From: Pyxidicoccus sp. MSG2
Lineage (GTDB): Bacteria > Myxococcota > Myxococcia > Myxococcales > Myxococcaceae
Length of the DNA: 64,000 nt
Reading direction: 5' to 3'
NCBI RefSeq assembly: GCF_026626705.1
Contig: NZ_JAPNKC010000001.1
Coordinates: 9,070,001-9,134,000 of the forward strand
Position numbers and translations under genes: made by a program. The notes under the pieces are model-generated. The model saw only the letters and a program-made list of their open reading frames with translations, did no database searches and was not told the origin of the DNA. Of the stretch, positions 8,286-16,909 are shown piece after piece (positions within the stretch are counted from its first letter, which is position 1; the number at the start of each line of letters is the position of its first letter).

Positions 8286-9269
8286 ATGCCCTCGGAGCCT
8301 TCGGTGACTCGCATCGCGGTGCTGGCCCTGGACGGGTGTGTCGCCTCCAGCGTGACGGGCCCCCTGGACGTGTTCGCCATGGCGAACATGCTGAGCCGGG
8401 AGCAGGGTCAGGGGCCCCGCTTCGCCGCGGAGCTCGTGTCGCCGCGCCCCGGCCCCATCCGGAGCTTCCATGGGCTGGAGCTGGCGGCGGCGCGGGTGCC
8501 GGACCCCGCGGAGCACTTCGACGTCGTCCTCGTCCCCGCGGCGGTGGGCCACGTGGAGGGACTCGTGGCCGAGCACGCCGCCGCGAAATGGATGGTGGAC
8601 CAGCACGCGCGAGGCGCGAAGCTGGCCGCCGTGTGCGCTGGGGCCTTCCTGCTCGCGGAGACGGGGCTCCTGGAGGGGCGGGAGGCCACCACCCACTGGG
8701 GCCTCGCCCAGCGATTCGTGGCGAGCTATCCGCGCGTGTCGCTCAAGCCCGAGCTGCTCCTGGTGGACCTCGGCGACGTGCTCACCGCGGGCGGAGTCAC
8801 CGCCTACCTGGACCTCTGTCTTCATCTGGTTTCGAAGCAGGCCTCACCGGAGCTGGCCGCGCTCTGCGCCAAGATGCTCCTGGTGGAGCCCGGCCGCAGG
8901 TTCCAGGCGCCCGACGCGGTGCATGCCGCGCCCCGAGACCACGGAGACGCCGCCGTGCTGCGCGCGCAGGAGTGGCTGGAGTCCCACCTGGAAGGGCCGG
9001 TGACGCTGGCGGGGGCGGCAGGCGCCGCGAGCCTGGGGGAGAGGACCCTGCTGCGCCGCTTCCGCAAGGCCACCGGCGACACGCCCCTGGACTATGTCCA
9101 GCGCCTGCGAATCGAGGCCGCCCGCCGCCTGCTGGAGACCACCCCGCGCACCGTGGAGGACATCTCCCAGGCCGTAGGCTACGCGGACACCACTGCGTTC
9201 CGCCGCCGCTTCAAGGCGCGCACGGGCCTGACACCCGATGCGTACCGGCGGCGCTTCGCGCTGCGGTGA
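8286..9269 (+). CDS. GlxA-family transcriptional regulator (DJ-1/PfpI domain plus AraC helix-turn-helix)
   Basis: A 327-residue regulator. Residues 8 to about 185 form a DJ-1/PfpI-like domain with the nucleophile-elbow Cys117 (AAVCAGAFLLAETG) followed by the typical THWG segment. Residues about 225-325 are an AraC/XylS DNA-binding domain with two helix-turn-helix units (LGERTLLRRFRKATGDTPLDYV and VGYADTTAFRRRFKARTGLTP in order). The N-terminal domain probably senses a small ligand. It is divergently paired with an isochorismatase-family hydrolase, which is the most likely target. There is no strong ribosome-binding site before ATG 8286. Confidence 0.9.
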   Translation: MPSEPSVTRIAVLALDGCVASSVTGPLDVFAMANMLSREQGQGPRFAAELVSPRPGPIRSFHGLELAAARVPDPAEHFDVVLVPAAVGHVEGLVAEHAAAKWMVDQHARGAKLAAVCAGAFLLAETGLLEGREATTHWGLAQRFVASYPRVSLKPELLLVDLGDVLTAGGVTAYLDLCLHLVSKQASPELAALCAKMLLVEPGRRFQAPDAVHAAPRDHGDAAVLRAQEWLESHLEGPVTLAGAAGAASLGERTLLRRFRKATGDTPLDYVQRLRIEAARRLLETTPRTVEDISQAVGYADTTAFRRRFKARTGLTPDAYRRRFALR

Positions 9270-9408
9270 GCGCGCTCCACCGCGACGCCCCCGCTGATGC
9301 AAGGAGACCGCTGAAGGAGCCCACCGCACCCGGGGGCTTTCGTGGGCGGCCCGGCCCCTTTATAGGCTCTTTCGTCGACGCTTCACCCCGCTGTCCTCGG
9401 AGCCGCCC

Positions 9409-10188
9409 ATGCGCCTGGGATTCACCGGAGTCGTCTCCCTTTGCGTCCTCGTGACTGGCTGTGCGACCTCGCCGAAGCACACCGCGCTCCTCCAGCGCCG
9501 GGAAGACATCCGGGAAGCGCAGGCGGGCCGCGACGCGCAATTCTACGAGCGCTACCGCAGCGACGACGGCTTCCAGTCGACGCGGTGGGGCATGACGGTG
9601 GACGAGGTGCGTGCCCAGGTCCCCAATGCGGTGGCCTCCGCGCGGGGAAACCTGACGGCCGCCCTCCAGGTCGCGGACCGCCCGGCGCTCGTGCACTACG
9701 TCTTCGCCCAGGGCAGGCTCGCGGCCGTCACGCTCCACTTCGTCACGCGGGCGGACGTCCGGCAGGAGCACGGCTCGCTGTCGGAGCTGCTGACGCTGAA
9801 GTACGGCAAGCCCCTGTCCCAGCAGGACACCGCCTTCGACGCGGAGCAACGGCTCGGGCTGCAGGAGTCGGTCAACTTCCTGGCGCGCGCCACCGAGAGC
9901 TACCAGGCGTCGAAGTACGGCGTTGCCGCCACGCCGAACGCCCTGGTCTACGCGGACACGCAGCGCGAGGCGCGCGCGCGGCAGGCGGCCCTGCTGGCCC
10001 AGGATGACTTCGCCCTCGTGTCCAGGTGGAAGAACACCGAGACGGAAGTCGCCCTCTTCGGACGCCAGTCCCCCGGGCACCAGGGCGTCACCCTCCACTA
10101 CCTGAGCAGCACCTTCTCCCAGCGCCTGCAGCAGGAACTCCAGGCCCAGGAGCAGGAGCGCAATCAGGAGCGAGCGCGGGGGCTGTAG
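9409..10188 (+). CDS. Hypothetical lipoprotein with C-terminal Gln/Glu-rich helix
   Basis: A 259-residue lipoprotein: signal peptide with lipobox LVTGC and Cys18, then a charged region. Residues about 55-110 (STRWGMTVDEVRAQVP, then a strand-rich stretch ending FAQGRLAAVTLHF) resemble the small repeat seen in many myxobacterial lipoproteins that monitor 'WGM(T/S)xxEV' motifs. The C-terminus is a basic/acidic helix (QQELQAQEQERNQERARGL). Function is unknown. It stands alone; a TATAGG sequence about 45 bases upstream could be a -10 box. Confidence 0.7.
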   Translation: MRLGFTGVVSLCVLVTGCATSPKHTALLQRREDIREAQAGRDAQFYERYRSDDGFQSTRWGMTVDEVRAQVPNAVASARGNLTAALQVADRPALVHYVFAQGRLAAVTLHFVTRADVRQEHGSLSELLTLKYGKPLSQQDTAFDAEQRLGLQESVNFLARATESYQASKYGVAATPNALVYADTQREARARQAALLAQDDFALVSRWKNTETEVALFGRQSPGHQGVTLHYLSSTFSQRLQQELQAQEQERNQERARGL

Positions 10189-10263
10189 CGCACCGCCGGG
10201 TCCTTGACGCTCTCGGAGCGCGCGCGGGCCTCGGACGGGTGAAGGGGCGCGAGCAGCCCGGGA

Positions 10264-10615
10264 GTGTCGCTACGAGCGCTTGCGCTTCGCGTACTCCAGC
10301 GGCTCGGGCTGGGAGTCGCTGGTCCTCGTGCGCACCATCGCCAGTGGGGCTGGTCCGGCTCGTGGGACGGCTATGCCTTCGGGGTGGATGCGCGCGGTCG
10401 CGGGGTGCTGGTGTGGTCCGAGTTCAACAGCCCGCTCTACTACTCGCGCCAGGGGGGAGGCGGGGCCTGGAGCCAGCCTACGAGTGGCGAAGGCATGGGG
10501 GCCAGACGCCCCGAATGGCCCTGAGCGCGGATGGGACGGGCTTTGCCGGCAATGCATTCGTCATCTGGGACCAGGATGGCTCCGAGCTGTGGTCTGCCCG
10601 CTCGAGCATCAGACG
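10264..10615 (+). pseudogene. Frameshifted fragment of a repeat-type exported protein
   Basis: Three consecutive stretches in three different frames read as one protein. About 10271-10345 gives RFAYSSGSGWESLVLVRT, 10351-10520 gives WDGYAFGVDARGRGVLVWSEF and onwards, and from about 10515 another frame gives MALSADGTGFAGNAFVIWDQDGS. The shared pattern D(A/G)xGxGxxVW is that of beta-propeller or sialidase-like repeats found in exported proteins. Two frame changes and the lack of a start and an end show that it is a decayed remnant. The rest of the stretch 10189-10696 shows nothing else recognisable. Confidence 0.45.
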
Positions 10616-10696
10616 GAAAGAGGCACAGCGGCAGCGGGCGCTTCATCCGCCATGCGGCCGTCCTCCGCTCGCGAGAAACGCTCCAGCGCCAACGCC

Positions 10697-10903
10697 TCAA
10701 GGCTCTGAAGGCAAGGGGCTCCATCCGAAGCGCGTGTTGAAGAGAATGTCGACGTCCAGTTCAGCGACCTCCCACCGACGGCCACACTCCTTGCAGCGCA
10801 CGTTGTAGAAGTTGGCGTAGTGCTCGTGGTCGACCCGAGAGGACTCGGTCACCAGACCCGCCTCACGATTGTGGGCGTCATGCTTCGCATGGACCTGACA
10901 CAC
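10697..10903 (-). CDS. Small Cys/His-rich protein, possible zinc-binding; perhaps truncated
   Basis: A 68-residue frame starting at GTG 10903. It contains C-x2-H-x3-H-x2-H near the N-terminus (CQVHAKHDAH) and a CKEC knuckle (VRCKECGRRWEV), followed by a conserved-looking acidic/aromatic tail (ELDVDILFNTRFGW). Third codon positions are clearly G/C-biased, so it looks translated, and the four ligands could bind one zinc. An in-frame stop lies 8 codons upstream of the GTG. No family is recognised; it may be the C-terminal remnant of a larger protein. Confidence 0.4.
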   Translation of the reverse strand: MCQVHAKHDAHNREAGLVTESSRVDHEHYANFYNVRCKECGRRWEVAELDVDILFNTRFGWSPLPSEP

Positions 10904-11156
10904 GCCTGGTTCAGGCGTTCATGCAGCGCGACGGTGTCGTGCATCGACGAAACGCACCCCATCGTGGCAATCCGTCCGACTGCGGCCGCGCTCCCTGCGG
11001 CGGCGGTGAAACCCGCGCTTTCACCTGTGGCTGTCCGGACTCCCCACGTCAGTCGGGTGTGGATGGCTGTCGTCTACCTGCCGGATGGCGTTGGAGTCCA
11101 ACTACCTCGGGAGTAGTCTGCTCGTGCGCGGTGCGGCCCGCCTCACGAGGGACCTG

Positions 11157-12599
11157 ATGGAGTCTGAAGACCTCAATCCGGGAAGCCTGCCCCCTGGGAC
11201 GCAAATCGGTCCGTGGCGACTGCTGGAGCCGCGCGGCCGGGGCACCTACGGCGTCGTCTACCGCGCCGAGCCCGCCGAACCGCGGGCCGCGGACTCCGTG
11301 GCCCTCAAGCTGGCCCTGTACCCAGGGGATGGGCGCTTCGCACGTGAGGCCGAGCTGCTCTTCCGCATCCGCCACCCCGCCGTCCCCCGCCTGATAGACA
11401 ATGGCCACTGGCAGCCCCGGGAGGGCGTGACGTACGCTTGGTTCGTCATGGAGTGGGTGGAGGGCCTGCCGCTTTATGAGTGGGCCCAGGCACAGCGCCC
11501 GTCTTCACGGCAGGTGCTTCAGCTTCTTGCAAGGCTGGCTCGAGCCCTGGACGCCACTCATGCGGCCGGAGGCCTCCACCGAGATGTGAAGGGTGACAAC
11601 GTCCGCGTCCGGCGGGCAGACGGCCTGGCCTTCCTCATGGACTTCGGCTCCGGACACCACCTTGGGGCCGCCACGCTGACGTGGCAGATATTTCCTCCCG
11701 GCACTCCGGCCTACCGCGCGCCCGAGGCGTGGCGCTTCGTGCTCCGCTCCGGCACGCCCCCGGCTGACCCGTATCCGCCGGGGCCCGCGGATGACCTCTT
11801 CGCCCTGGGAGTGACGGCCTATCGACTGGTGACGGGGAAGTACCCACCGTCGACGCACCCGGATGATGAGGATGCCTGGCTCTGGCGCCCCAAGGAGCTG
11901 GAGCTCTGGGCGGCGCGAGTCTGCAACCCCCGCTGCATTCCGGAACTGAGCGCGCTGGTGTCACGGATGCTCTCGCCCCGCCCGGAGGTACGAGGGAGCG
12001 CTCGGGAGATGGCGGAAGCGCTCGAACAGGCCGCGCGCAGCGCAGGACGCGAGGCGGATGAGCCTCTCTTCACAGGAGAAGAGCCGCGGCCCGCGGGCCT
12101 CATTCCCATCTTTCAGCGCGTCACGGTGCGGCGCCCGCCTCGCATGCGGAGGTGGCCCTGGTTCGCGGCAGCTGGCCTCGGAGGCACACTGGCGCTGAGC
12201 GCCGGGGGGCTGCTGAGCGTGAGTCGCCCTGAGGAGCCCGCGACGTCCCACGTTGCGGAGCAGGAAGAGTCAAAAGATGCCGGCACCGTGGCCGTCGGGG
12301 ACGCGGCACTGACGGCGCCGGTGGCACCCGAGAAAGCCCCTTCCGTGTGGACATCCATCGCGGTGGACATCCCACCGAAGCCCTTCCAAGGGCAGCGGCG
12401 TCCGGACGCCAATGGCCGCTGTCCCAAAAAGGAGCAGGTCGCGATCAACGGCGGTTGTTGGAGGAAGCTGCCCACGGACGTGCAGGACTGTGCTGATGAG
12501 GACGGCTTTTTTGAATACAGAGGCGCGTGCTACATCCCAGTCATGGCCAAGCCACGCCCTGCCACCTCCGGCCCGGCGGAGCGAGACGACAGTCCATAG
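11157..12599 (+). CDS. Membrane-anchored Ser/Thr protein kinase
   Basis: A 480-residue Hanks-type kinase. The kinase domain (about residues 15-290) has a glycine loop GRGTYGVV, the ATP-binding Lys in VALKLAL, catalytic HRDVKGDN, DFG and an APEAW P+1 motif, so it should be active. A single transmembrane helix follows (WFAAAGLGGTLALSAGGLL, about residue 350). The extracytoplasmic tail carries a four-cysteine module: GRCPK, GGCW, DCAD and GACYIPV, a pattern I associate with many myxobacterial kinases. ATG 11157 is preceded by GAGGGA; the upstream frame from 11085 lacks a better site. It stands alone, with no nearby phosphatase. Confidence 0.9.
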   Translation: MESEDLNPGSLPPGTQIGPWRLLEPRGRGTYGVVYRAEPAEPRAADSVALKLALYPGDGRFAREAELLFRIRHPAVPRLIDNGHWQPREGVTYAWFVMEWVEGLPLYEWAQAQRPSSRQVLQLLARLARALDATHAAGGLHRDVKGDNVRVRRADGLAFLMDFGSGHHLGAATLTWQIFPPGTPAYRAPEAWRFVLRSGTPPADPYPPGPADDLFALGVTAYRLVTGKYPPSTHPDDEDAWLWRPKELELWAARVCNPRCIPELSALVSRMLSPRPEVRGSAREMAEALEQAARSAGREADEPLFTGEEPRPAGLIPIFQRVTVRRPPRMRRWPWFAAAGLGGTLALSAGGLLSVSRPEEPATSHVAEQEESKDAGTVAVGDAALTAPVAPEKAPSVWTSIAVDIPPKPFQGQRRPDANGRCPKKEQVAINGGCWRKLPTDVQDCADEDGFFEYRGACYIPVMAKPRPATSGPAERDDSP

Positions 12600-12746
12600 C
12601 CAGCTGCTCCAGCGTTCGATTCACCTCGTCGACCCGCTTCAGGAAGGCGCCAGGGTCGAGGGGGCTTCTCCAGCACGGAGAGAGGGGAGCGGACGACGAA
12701 GTCGCGCGCCTCCGTGGTCGTCACGCCCCCCGGGAACAGTCCGGGG

Positions 12747-13625
12747 CTAATTCGCCTTCGCCATGGCGAAGAGACCCTTGAGCTCCTCCGCGTTGCCGTT
12801 GAAGTAGCTCTGGTCGACCTGCCCGTCGATGCCCTCCACCTGGCCTTTCTCCGTGAACTGCCAGAACTGCCAGCGCGTCCACCCCTTGGGGAGCCGGGGC
12901 TCGGCCTGGTTCGTGTACGCGGCGAGCCAGAGCGGGTGGTCCACGAAGTACGGGTGGTCGCAGAAGTTGGTGCTCCACGTCACGTGGTTTGTGTAGATCA
13001 TCGGCTTGCGGCCGAGCTCCTTCTCCACGCCCTGGGAGAAGTGCTGGAGCTTCTCCGCGAGCTGCGCGCAGGTGAAGCCGTCGTACTCCTTCTTGAACTC
13101 CTCCACGTCCACGACGGGAGGCAGCTCACCGGGGTCGGGCTTCAGGTGCCGCGTGAAGTTGGCCACCTGCTTGTCCACGTCCTCCTTCGGGTGGAAGAAG
13201 TGGTAGGCGCCCCGGGGCAGCCCCGCCTTCTTGGCCCCACTCCAGTGCGTCTTGAAGCGCGGGTCCACCTCGCCCGTCGTCTCCGTCGCCTTCACGAAGA
13301 CGAAGGCGGCCTTGCCCTTGAGCTCGTTCCACTTCACCGTCGGCTGATAGCGGGAGACGTCGACTCCCTGCACCCAGGCCTTGGCCACCTGGCCCTTCGC
13401 GGGCTCGGCGGTGGGCGTGGCGACAAGAGCAGCGGCTTCGGGCGCCGTCGCTTCGGGAGTCTTCGCTTCAGGAGTCTTCGCTTCAGGAGCCTTCGCTTCG
13501 GGAGCCGGTGCCACGGAGGGCGCCTGCGCCTCCAGGGATTCGCGCGCGGGGGCGCTCGGTGAGGTGCAGGCCGCGAGCACCAGGGTGCTCAGCATCAGTC
13601 CCAGGGGTCTTGTCACGTGGTTCAT
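12747..13625 (-). CDS. GH25 muramidase (lysozyme) lipoprotein
   Basis: A 292-residue lipoprotein. The lipobox VLAAC places the lipidated Cys at residue 20. A Pro/Ala/Glu/Lys linker with repeated (A/T)PEAK units follows (about residues 30-80). Residues about 85-290 form a GH25 barrel: GVDVSRYQ (catalytic Asp), FVKATETTGEVD, GAYHFF and the acidic VVDVEEF motif, ending with WQFWQFTEKG. GH25 enzymes cut the MurNAc-GlcNAc bond of peptidoglycan. It is the second gene of a two-gene operon (12 bases after the coiled-coil protein gene). Roles in wall remodelling or prey lysis are both possible. Confidence 0.92.
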   Translation of the reverse strand: MNHVTRPLGLMLSTLVLAACTSPSAPARESLEAQAPSVAPAPEAKAPEAKTPEAKTPEATAPEAAALVATPTAEPAKGQVAKAWVQGVDVSRYQPTVKWNELKGKAAFVFVKATETTGEVDPRFKTHWSGAKKAGLPRGAYHFFHPKEDVDKQVANFTRHLKPDPGELPPVVDVEEFKKEYDGFTCAQLAEKLQHFSQGVEKELGRKPMIYTNHVTWSTNFCDHPYFVDHPLWLAAYTNQAEPRLPKGWTRWQFWQFTEKGQVEGIDGQVDQSYFNGNAEELKGLFAMAKAN

Positions 13626-13636
13626 TGCGGTGCTCC

Positions 13637-14647
13637 TCAGTAGACGATGAAGTTGAGGGTGAGGTTGGGGCGGATGCGCTGCGTGCCGCCCAGGGGAAGG
13701 TGGACTCCGCCGCCCAGGGCCACGCCCAGCTGCTTTCCCTTGTAGGTCGGGCTGTAGGTGACGAAGGCGTCCCCGCCGCTACCCTCCAGGGAGTCGAAGT
13801 CGGAGGAGAGGCCGCCCGCGAGGCCGACGTCTCCCAGCCGCACCACGCTGGCCGAAGCGCCGAAGCGCAGCAGGTGCTCCGAGCGGAACGAAGTCGCCAT
13901 GGTGGCCATCCACCCCGGGCCCCACTTCATCCACCCGTCGCGCGGCGGCCCTTCCTGGGGAGGATTGGCGTAGGTGAAGTTCGCATCCACCAGGCTGGCC
14001 TCGGCCAGCTCGCGGTATTGCCCCGCCCCCTGGCCGTCGGCGGAGACTTCCATGAGCTGGATGCGCTCGGCCATCAGCGAGCCGTCCTTCTGCTGGACGA
14101 CGGTGCCCCTCACGCGGAAGAGCTGCTTCATCTCCAGGTCCTCATCGCCCTGGACCCAGATGTCGGGGTCGTTGAGGTGGATGCGGCCGTCCTTGTCCGC
14201 GAACGCGTAGGAGATGACCGGCTTCGCGGAGGGCGTGGTGTCGCCAGGCCCGGACGGAGGCGAGGGCTCTTCGTGTGCCTCCTCCGTCCCATCCGGCGCG
14301 CGCTGCTTCAGCTCGAGGATGGAGTCGGAGAGGCTCTTCACGACGAGGGCGTGGTCGCGGCGGAACTTCTCGAAGTCCGCGTCCCTCGCGGTGAGCAGCG
14401 CGTTGTATTTCTTCTCCAGGTCCGCTGGCGTCACCAACTGGGAGCGCATCATCCCGAGCTGCGCGTTGAAGGCTTCAATCTCCTTCTCGTGCTCGGTGAG
14501 GTGGCCCGAGAGCTGGCGCTGGTACTCGGCCTCGCGCTTCTCGTAGTCCGCGTCGCGATAGCGGTGGTAGAGGTACGCGCCGCCCGCGGCAGAGCCGAGC
14601 ACGAGCAGTGGCACTCCCAGCAACCATCCTGACTTGAGCAGCGACAT
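13637..14647 (-). CDS. Membrane-anchored coiled-coil protein of unknown function
   Basis: A 336-residue protein: an N-terminal transmembrane anchor (residues about 5-26), a charged coiled coil (about 30-115), a Glu/Pro/Ser linker, then a C-terminal domain of about 190 residues rich in beta-strand pattern. It begins ISYAFADKDGRIHLNDPDIW and ends with alternating hydrophobic strands, terminating in NFIVY, somewhat like a small beta-barrel. ATG 14647 has GGGGGAG 6 bases upstream. It is the first gene of an operon with the GH25 muramidase, so it may position or regulate that enzyme in the envelope. No family is recognised. Confidence 0.7.
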   Translation of the reverse strand: MSLLKSGWLLGVPLLVLGSAAGGAYLYHRYRDADYEKREAEYQRQLSGHLTEHEKEIEAFNAQLGMMRSQLVTPADLEKKYNALLTARDADFEKFRRDHALVVKSLSDSILELKQRAPDGTEEAHEEPSPPSGPGDTTPSAKPVISYAFADKDGRIHLNDPDIWVQGDEDLEMKQLFRVRGTVVQQKDGSLMAERIQLMEVSADGQGAGQYRELAEASLVDANFTYANPPQEGPPRDGWMKWGPGWMATMATSFRSEHLLRFGASASVVRLGDVGLAGGLSSDFDSLEGSGGDAFVTYSPTYKGKQLGVALGGGVHLPLGGTQRIRPNLTLNFIVY

Positions 14648-15099
14648 GGGCACTCCCCCGCGGCTCCGGCTTCTCGGGGGAGAAGGCCGGGTGCGTGCGC
14701 AGGGGTATTGCGGGTCGCATGCCAGCGCCGTGTATCGCTCCCGTGAGAGGGAAGGAGGGGCGTCACCCGTGAGCCTTGGCCGGCCTCCGCGTCCCGCCAG
14801 GACGCGGGCCGATCATGGAGGGACGCAGGAGGGGCTCGCGATGGAGCCGTTACCCGCACGAGCGCTCGGATGCCAGGCCGCGAGTCGGACCAGGTGACGC
14901 CCGACCCACGTCGCGGGATGGTGCGCCCAGGGCCAGGAGCCCTGGACGGACCGTGCGCTGACGACCTACGGGGCGATGGTGTCCAGCGTGTCCGGAGACA
15001 CGCCGTTGGACGAGCCGCCCGACTGGCCACGCTCGTGTCTCCCTCCGGCCACACTTCCGAGGAAATCCACCCGGCCCTGGCCTTGCACCCAGGCCGCGC
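14648..15099. other. 452-base intergenic stretch, possibly holding a gene remnant
   Basis: No convincing complete gene. On the minus strand a frame between about 14966 and 15060 ends in GVSPDTLDTIAP and a stop, with G/C-biased third positions, which might be the last codons of a lost gene. The stretch must also contain the promoters of the divergent coiled-coil/GH25 operon and the downstream lipoprotein, but I see no clear consensus boxes. Confidence 0.3.
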
Positions 15100-15885
15100 A
15101 TGCGACTCCAACGTCTCGCGGTGCTCCTGCTGCTCGCCGCCTGTGGGAGCCACACCCCTGCGTCCCCGCCACCGCTGAAGGCCATGGCGTACAACGTGCT
15201 CTACTCGTCCTCGGAGGAGGACGTGCGGAAGTCTCTGGACGTCATCGCGAAGGAGCAGCCGGACATCCTCTGCCTGCGCGAGCTGACGCCCCGCTTCGCC
15301 CGCGCCTTCCAGCAGCGGCTCGGGAAGGAGTACCCCCACAGCCAGCTCCTGCCCCGCAAGGGCACCTGGGGCGTGGGCATCGCCAGCCGGCACCGGTTGC
15401 TGCGCACGGAGCAGTTCTCCCAGCGGCCGCACCGCATGCCCGCCTTGGAGGCGGACGTGCGTGTCGGCAAGCAGAAGCTGAAGGTGGTGTGCGTGCACCT
15501 GATGGCGCCGGGCTCCACCCACCGCAAGGGGGACGGCCTGCTGGAGTCCATCCCGAAGAACGCGGTGCTGCGCGAGAAGCAGGGCAGGGCCCTGGTGAAG
15601 CGCTACGCCAGGGAGCAGGGACCGCTGCTGCTGCTCGGGGACATGAACGAGGACCGCTCGGGCGCGGCGATGCAGGCCCTCGCTGCGGCGGACTTCGCCC
15701 ACGCCTGTGACGGGCCGGGCGCGAGCTGCGGCGCCACCTGGCCCGGAGCCACCTCCGTGCTTCCCTCCATCGTGGAGATCGACCACATCCTGGGCAGGCG
15801 GCTCACCCTGGCCGGAGCGAAGGTGCTGCGCGAGGGAGGCTCGGACCACTACCCTGTCCGCGCCTCCTTCGGCTTCGCGCCTTGA
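15100..15885 (+). CDS. Endonuclease/exonuclease/phosphatase-family lipoprotein
   Basis: A 261-residue lipoprotein: signal peptide with lipobox LLLAAC (Cys15) and a short Pro/Ser tether. The mature domain has the phosphodiesterase-fold motifs AYNVLYSS (Asn), LCLRELTP (Glu), VCVHLMAPG (His), LLGDMNEDR (Asp-x-Asn) and GSDHYPV (Asp-His). It should act as a metal-dependent phosphodiesterase or nuclease on the outside of the inner membrane or in the outer membrane. It is distinct from the MIR-containing member at 3.8-5.1 kb. It stands alone ahead of the SDR operon, 222 bases away. Confidence 0.85.
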   Translation: MRLQRLAVLLLLAACGSHTPASPPPLKAMAYNVLYSSSEEDVRKSLDVIAKEQPDILCLRELTPRFARAFQQRLGKEYPHSQLLPRKGTWGVGIASRHRLLRTEQFSQRPHRMPALEADVRVGKQKLKVVCVHLMAPGSTHRKGDGLLESIPKNAVLREKQGRALVKRYAREQGPLLLLGDMNEDRSGAAMQALAAADFAHACDGPGASCGATWPGATSVLPSIVEIDHILGRRLTLAGAKVLREGGSDHYPVRASFGFAP

Positions 15886-15978
15886 GACGCTGGAGCGCGC
15901 CACGGTGCAAGGCTTCCGGTGAGCGCGCTCCCCACGAAGCGCTTCGAGGGTGGCTCCCGACGCTGACGCCATCTTCTT

Positions 15979-16005
15979 CCAATCTTATTGGCGGAGTGCC
16001 AATAA
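15979..16005. promoter_or_regulatory. Three-half-site ATTGGC/GCCAAT operator candidate upstream of the SDR operon
   Basis: TTATTGGC (15985-15992) and GCCAATAA (15998-16005) form a perfect 8-base inverted repeat around a 5-base centre. A further CCAAT at 15979-15983 makes a second, smaller inverted repeat with ATTGG at 15987-15991. The A/T-rich element stands out in a high-GC gap and lies about 100-130 bases before the SDR start, so a dimeric repressor or activator site for the lva-like operon is likely. The cognate regulator is not encoded next to it. Confidence 0.6.
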
Positions 16006-16107
16006 TGTCGTGGGCGGCCATGGATGGCTCTCCCAGGCTCCACCCACGGGTACCGGCGGGTACCGAGGCATCGCCCTGATTGGCCTGGGGGTTTCGAAAG
16101 GTCTTCC

Positions 16108-16881
16108 ATGTCGCCGTCTGCCTTTCACCTGGAGGGCCACCGTGCGCTGATTACCGGTGCCTCCGGAGGCCTGGGGTTGCACTTCGCGGAGGTGTTGGCC
16201 CGGGCGGGCGCCGAGGTCGTCCTGGCGGCTCGCCGCGCGGACAAGCTGGCCGCCGAGGTCGACCGGCTGCGGAGCCTGGGTGCGCGGGCCCACGCCGTGG
16301 CGCTGGACGTGACGAGCGCCGGCTCGGTGCGCACGGCGGTGGCCGAGGCCGAGTCGCTGGCGGGCGGCGTGGTGGACGTGCTGGTGAACAACGCAGGCGT
16401 GTCCGGGCAGAGCTTCTTCCTCCAACTGGAAGAGGCCGAGTGGGACCTGGTGATGGACACCAACCTCAAGGGGGCCTACCTGGTGGCGCGCGAGGTGGCT
16501 CGCCGGCTGACGGAGCGCAAGACGCGCGGCAGCATCATCAACATCGCGTCCATCCTGGGCCTGCGCGTGAGTGGCTCGGTGTCGCCGTACTGCGCGTCCA
16601 AGGCGGGCCTGATTCAGCTCACCAAGGCCATGGCGCTGGAGCTGGCGCGCCATGGAATTCGCGTGAATGCCCTGGCGCCGGGCTACATCGAGACCGACTT
16701 CAACCGCGAGTTCTTCGAGGGGGAGGCCGCGAAGAAGCTGGTGGCGCGCATCCCCTTCCGCCGGCTGGGGCACCTGCGGGAGCTGGACGGTCCATTGCTG
16801 CTCCTGGCCTCGGAGGCAGGCAGCTACATGAGTGGCAGCGTGCTGGAGGTGGACGGCGGCCACCTCTGCTCCACGTTGTGA
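16108..16881 (+). CDS. SDR-family oxidoreductase, LvaD-like
   Basis: A 257-residue classical short-chain dehydrogenase: cofactor loop TGASGGLG (residues 16-23), NNAG (94-97), catalytic Ser148, Tyr161 and Lys165 (YCASK) and the PGYIETDF segment. A basic AARRADK after the second strand suggests NADP(H) preference. It is first in a four-gene operon with an ACAD11-type dehydrogenase, an APH-type kinase and a DUF6285 protein. In Pseudomonas putida the matching set (LvaD, C, A, B) turns levulinyl-CoA into 4-hydroxyvaleryl-CoA and on to 3-hydroxyvaleryl-CoA, so ketone reduction of a 4-oxoacyl-CoA is the likely reaction here. ATG 16108 has AAAGG upstream. Confidence 0.85.
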   Translation: MSPSAFHLEGHRALITGASGGLGLHFAEVLARAGAEVVLAARRADKLAAEVDRLRSLGARAHAVALDVTSAGSVRTAVAEAESLAGGVVDVLVNNAGVSGQSFFLQLEEAEWDLVMDTNLKGAYLVAREVARRLTERKTRGSIINIASILGLRVSGSVSPYCASKAGLIQLTKAMALELARHGIRVNALAPGYIETDFNREFFEGEAAKKLVARIPFRRLGHLRELDGPLLLLASEAGSYMSGSVLEVDGGHLCSTL

Positions 16882-16909
16882 ATCCCACGCCGTTTCCCTG
16901 GAGCTCGAA

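Noticed and set aside
10902..10918. ACGCCTG-GTT-CAGGCGT hairpin as a terminator or attachment site
   Set aside because: Seven-base stem without a T-tract, overlapping the start of a small gene; no integrase or flanking duplication nearby.
13430..13510. Tandem GGAGTCTTCGCTTC-like repeats
   Set aside because: They encode the (A/T)PEAK linker of the GH25 lipoprotein, a low-complexity tether.
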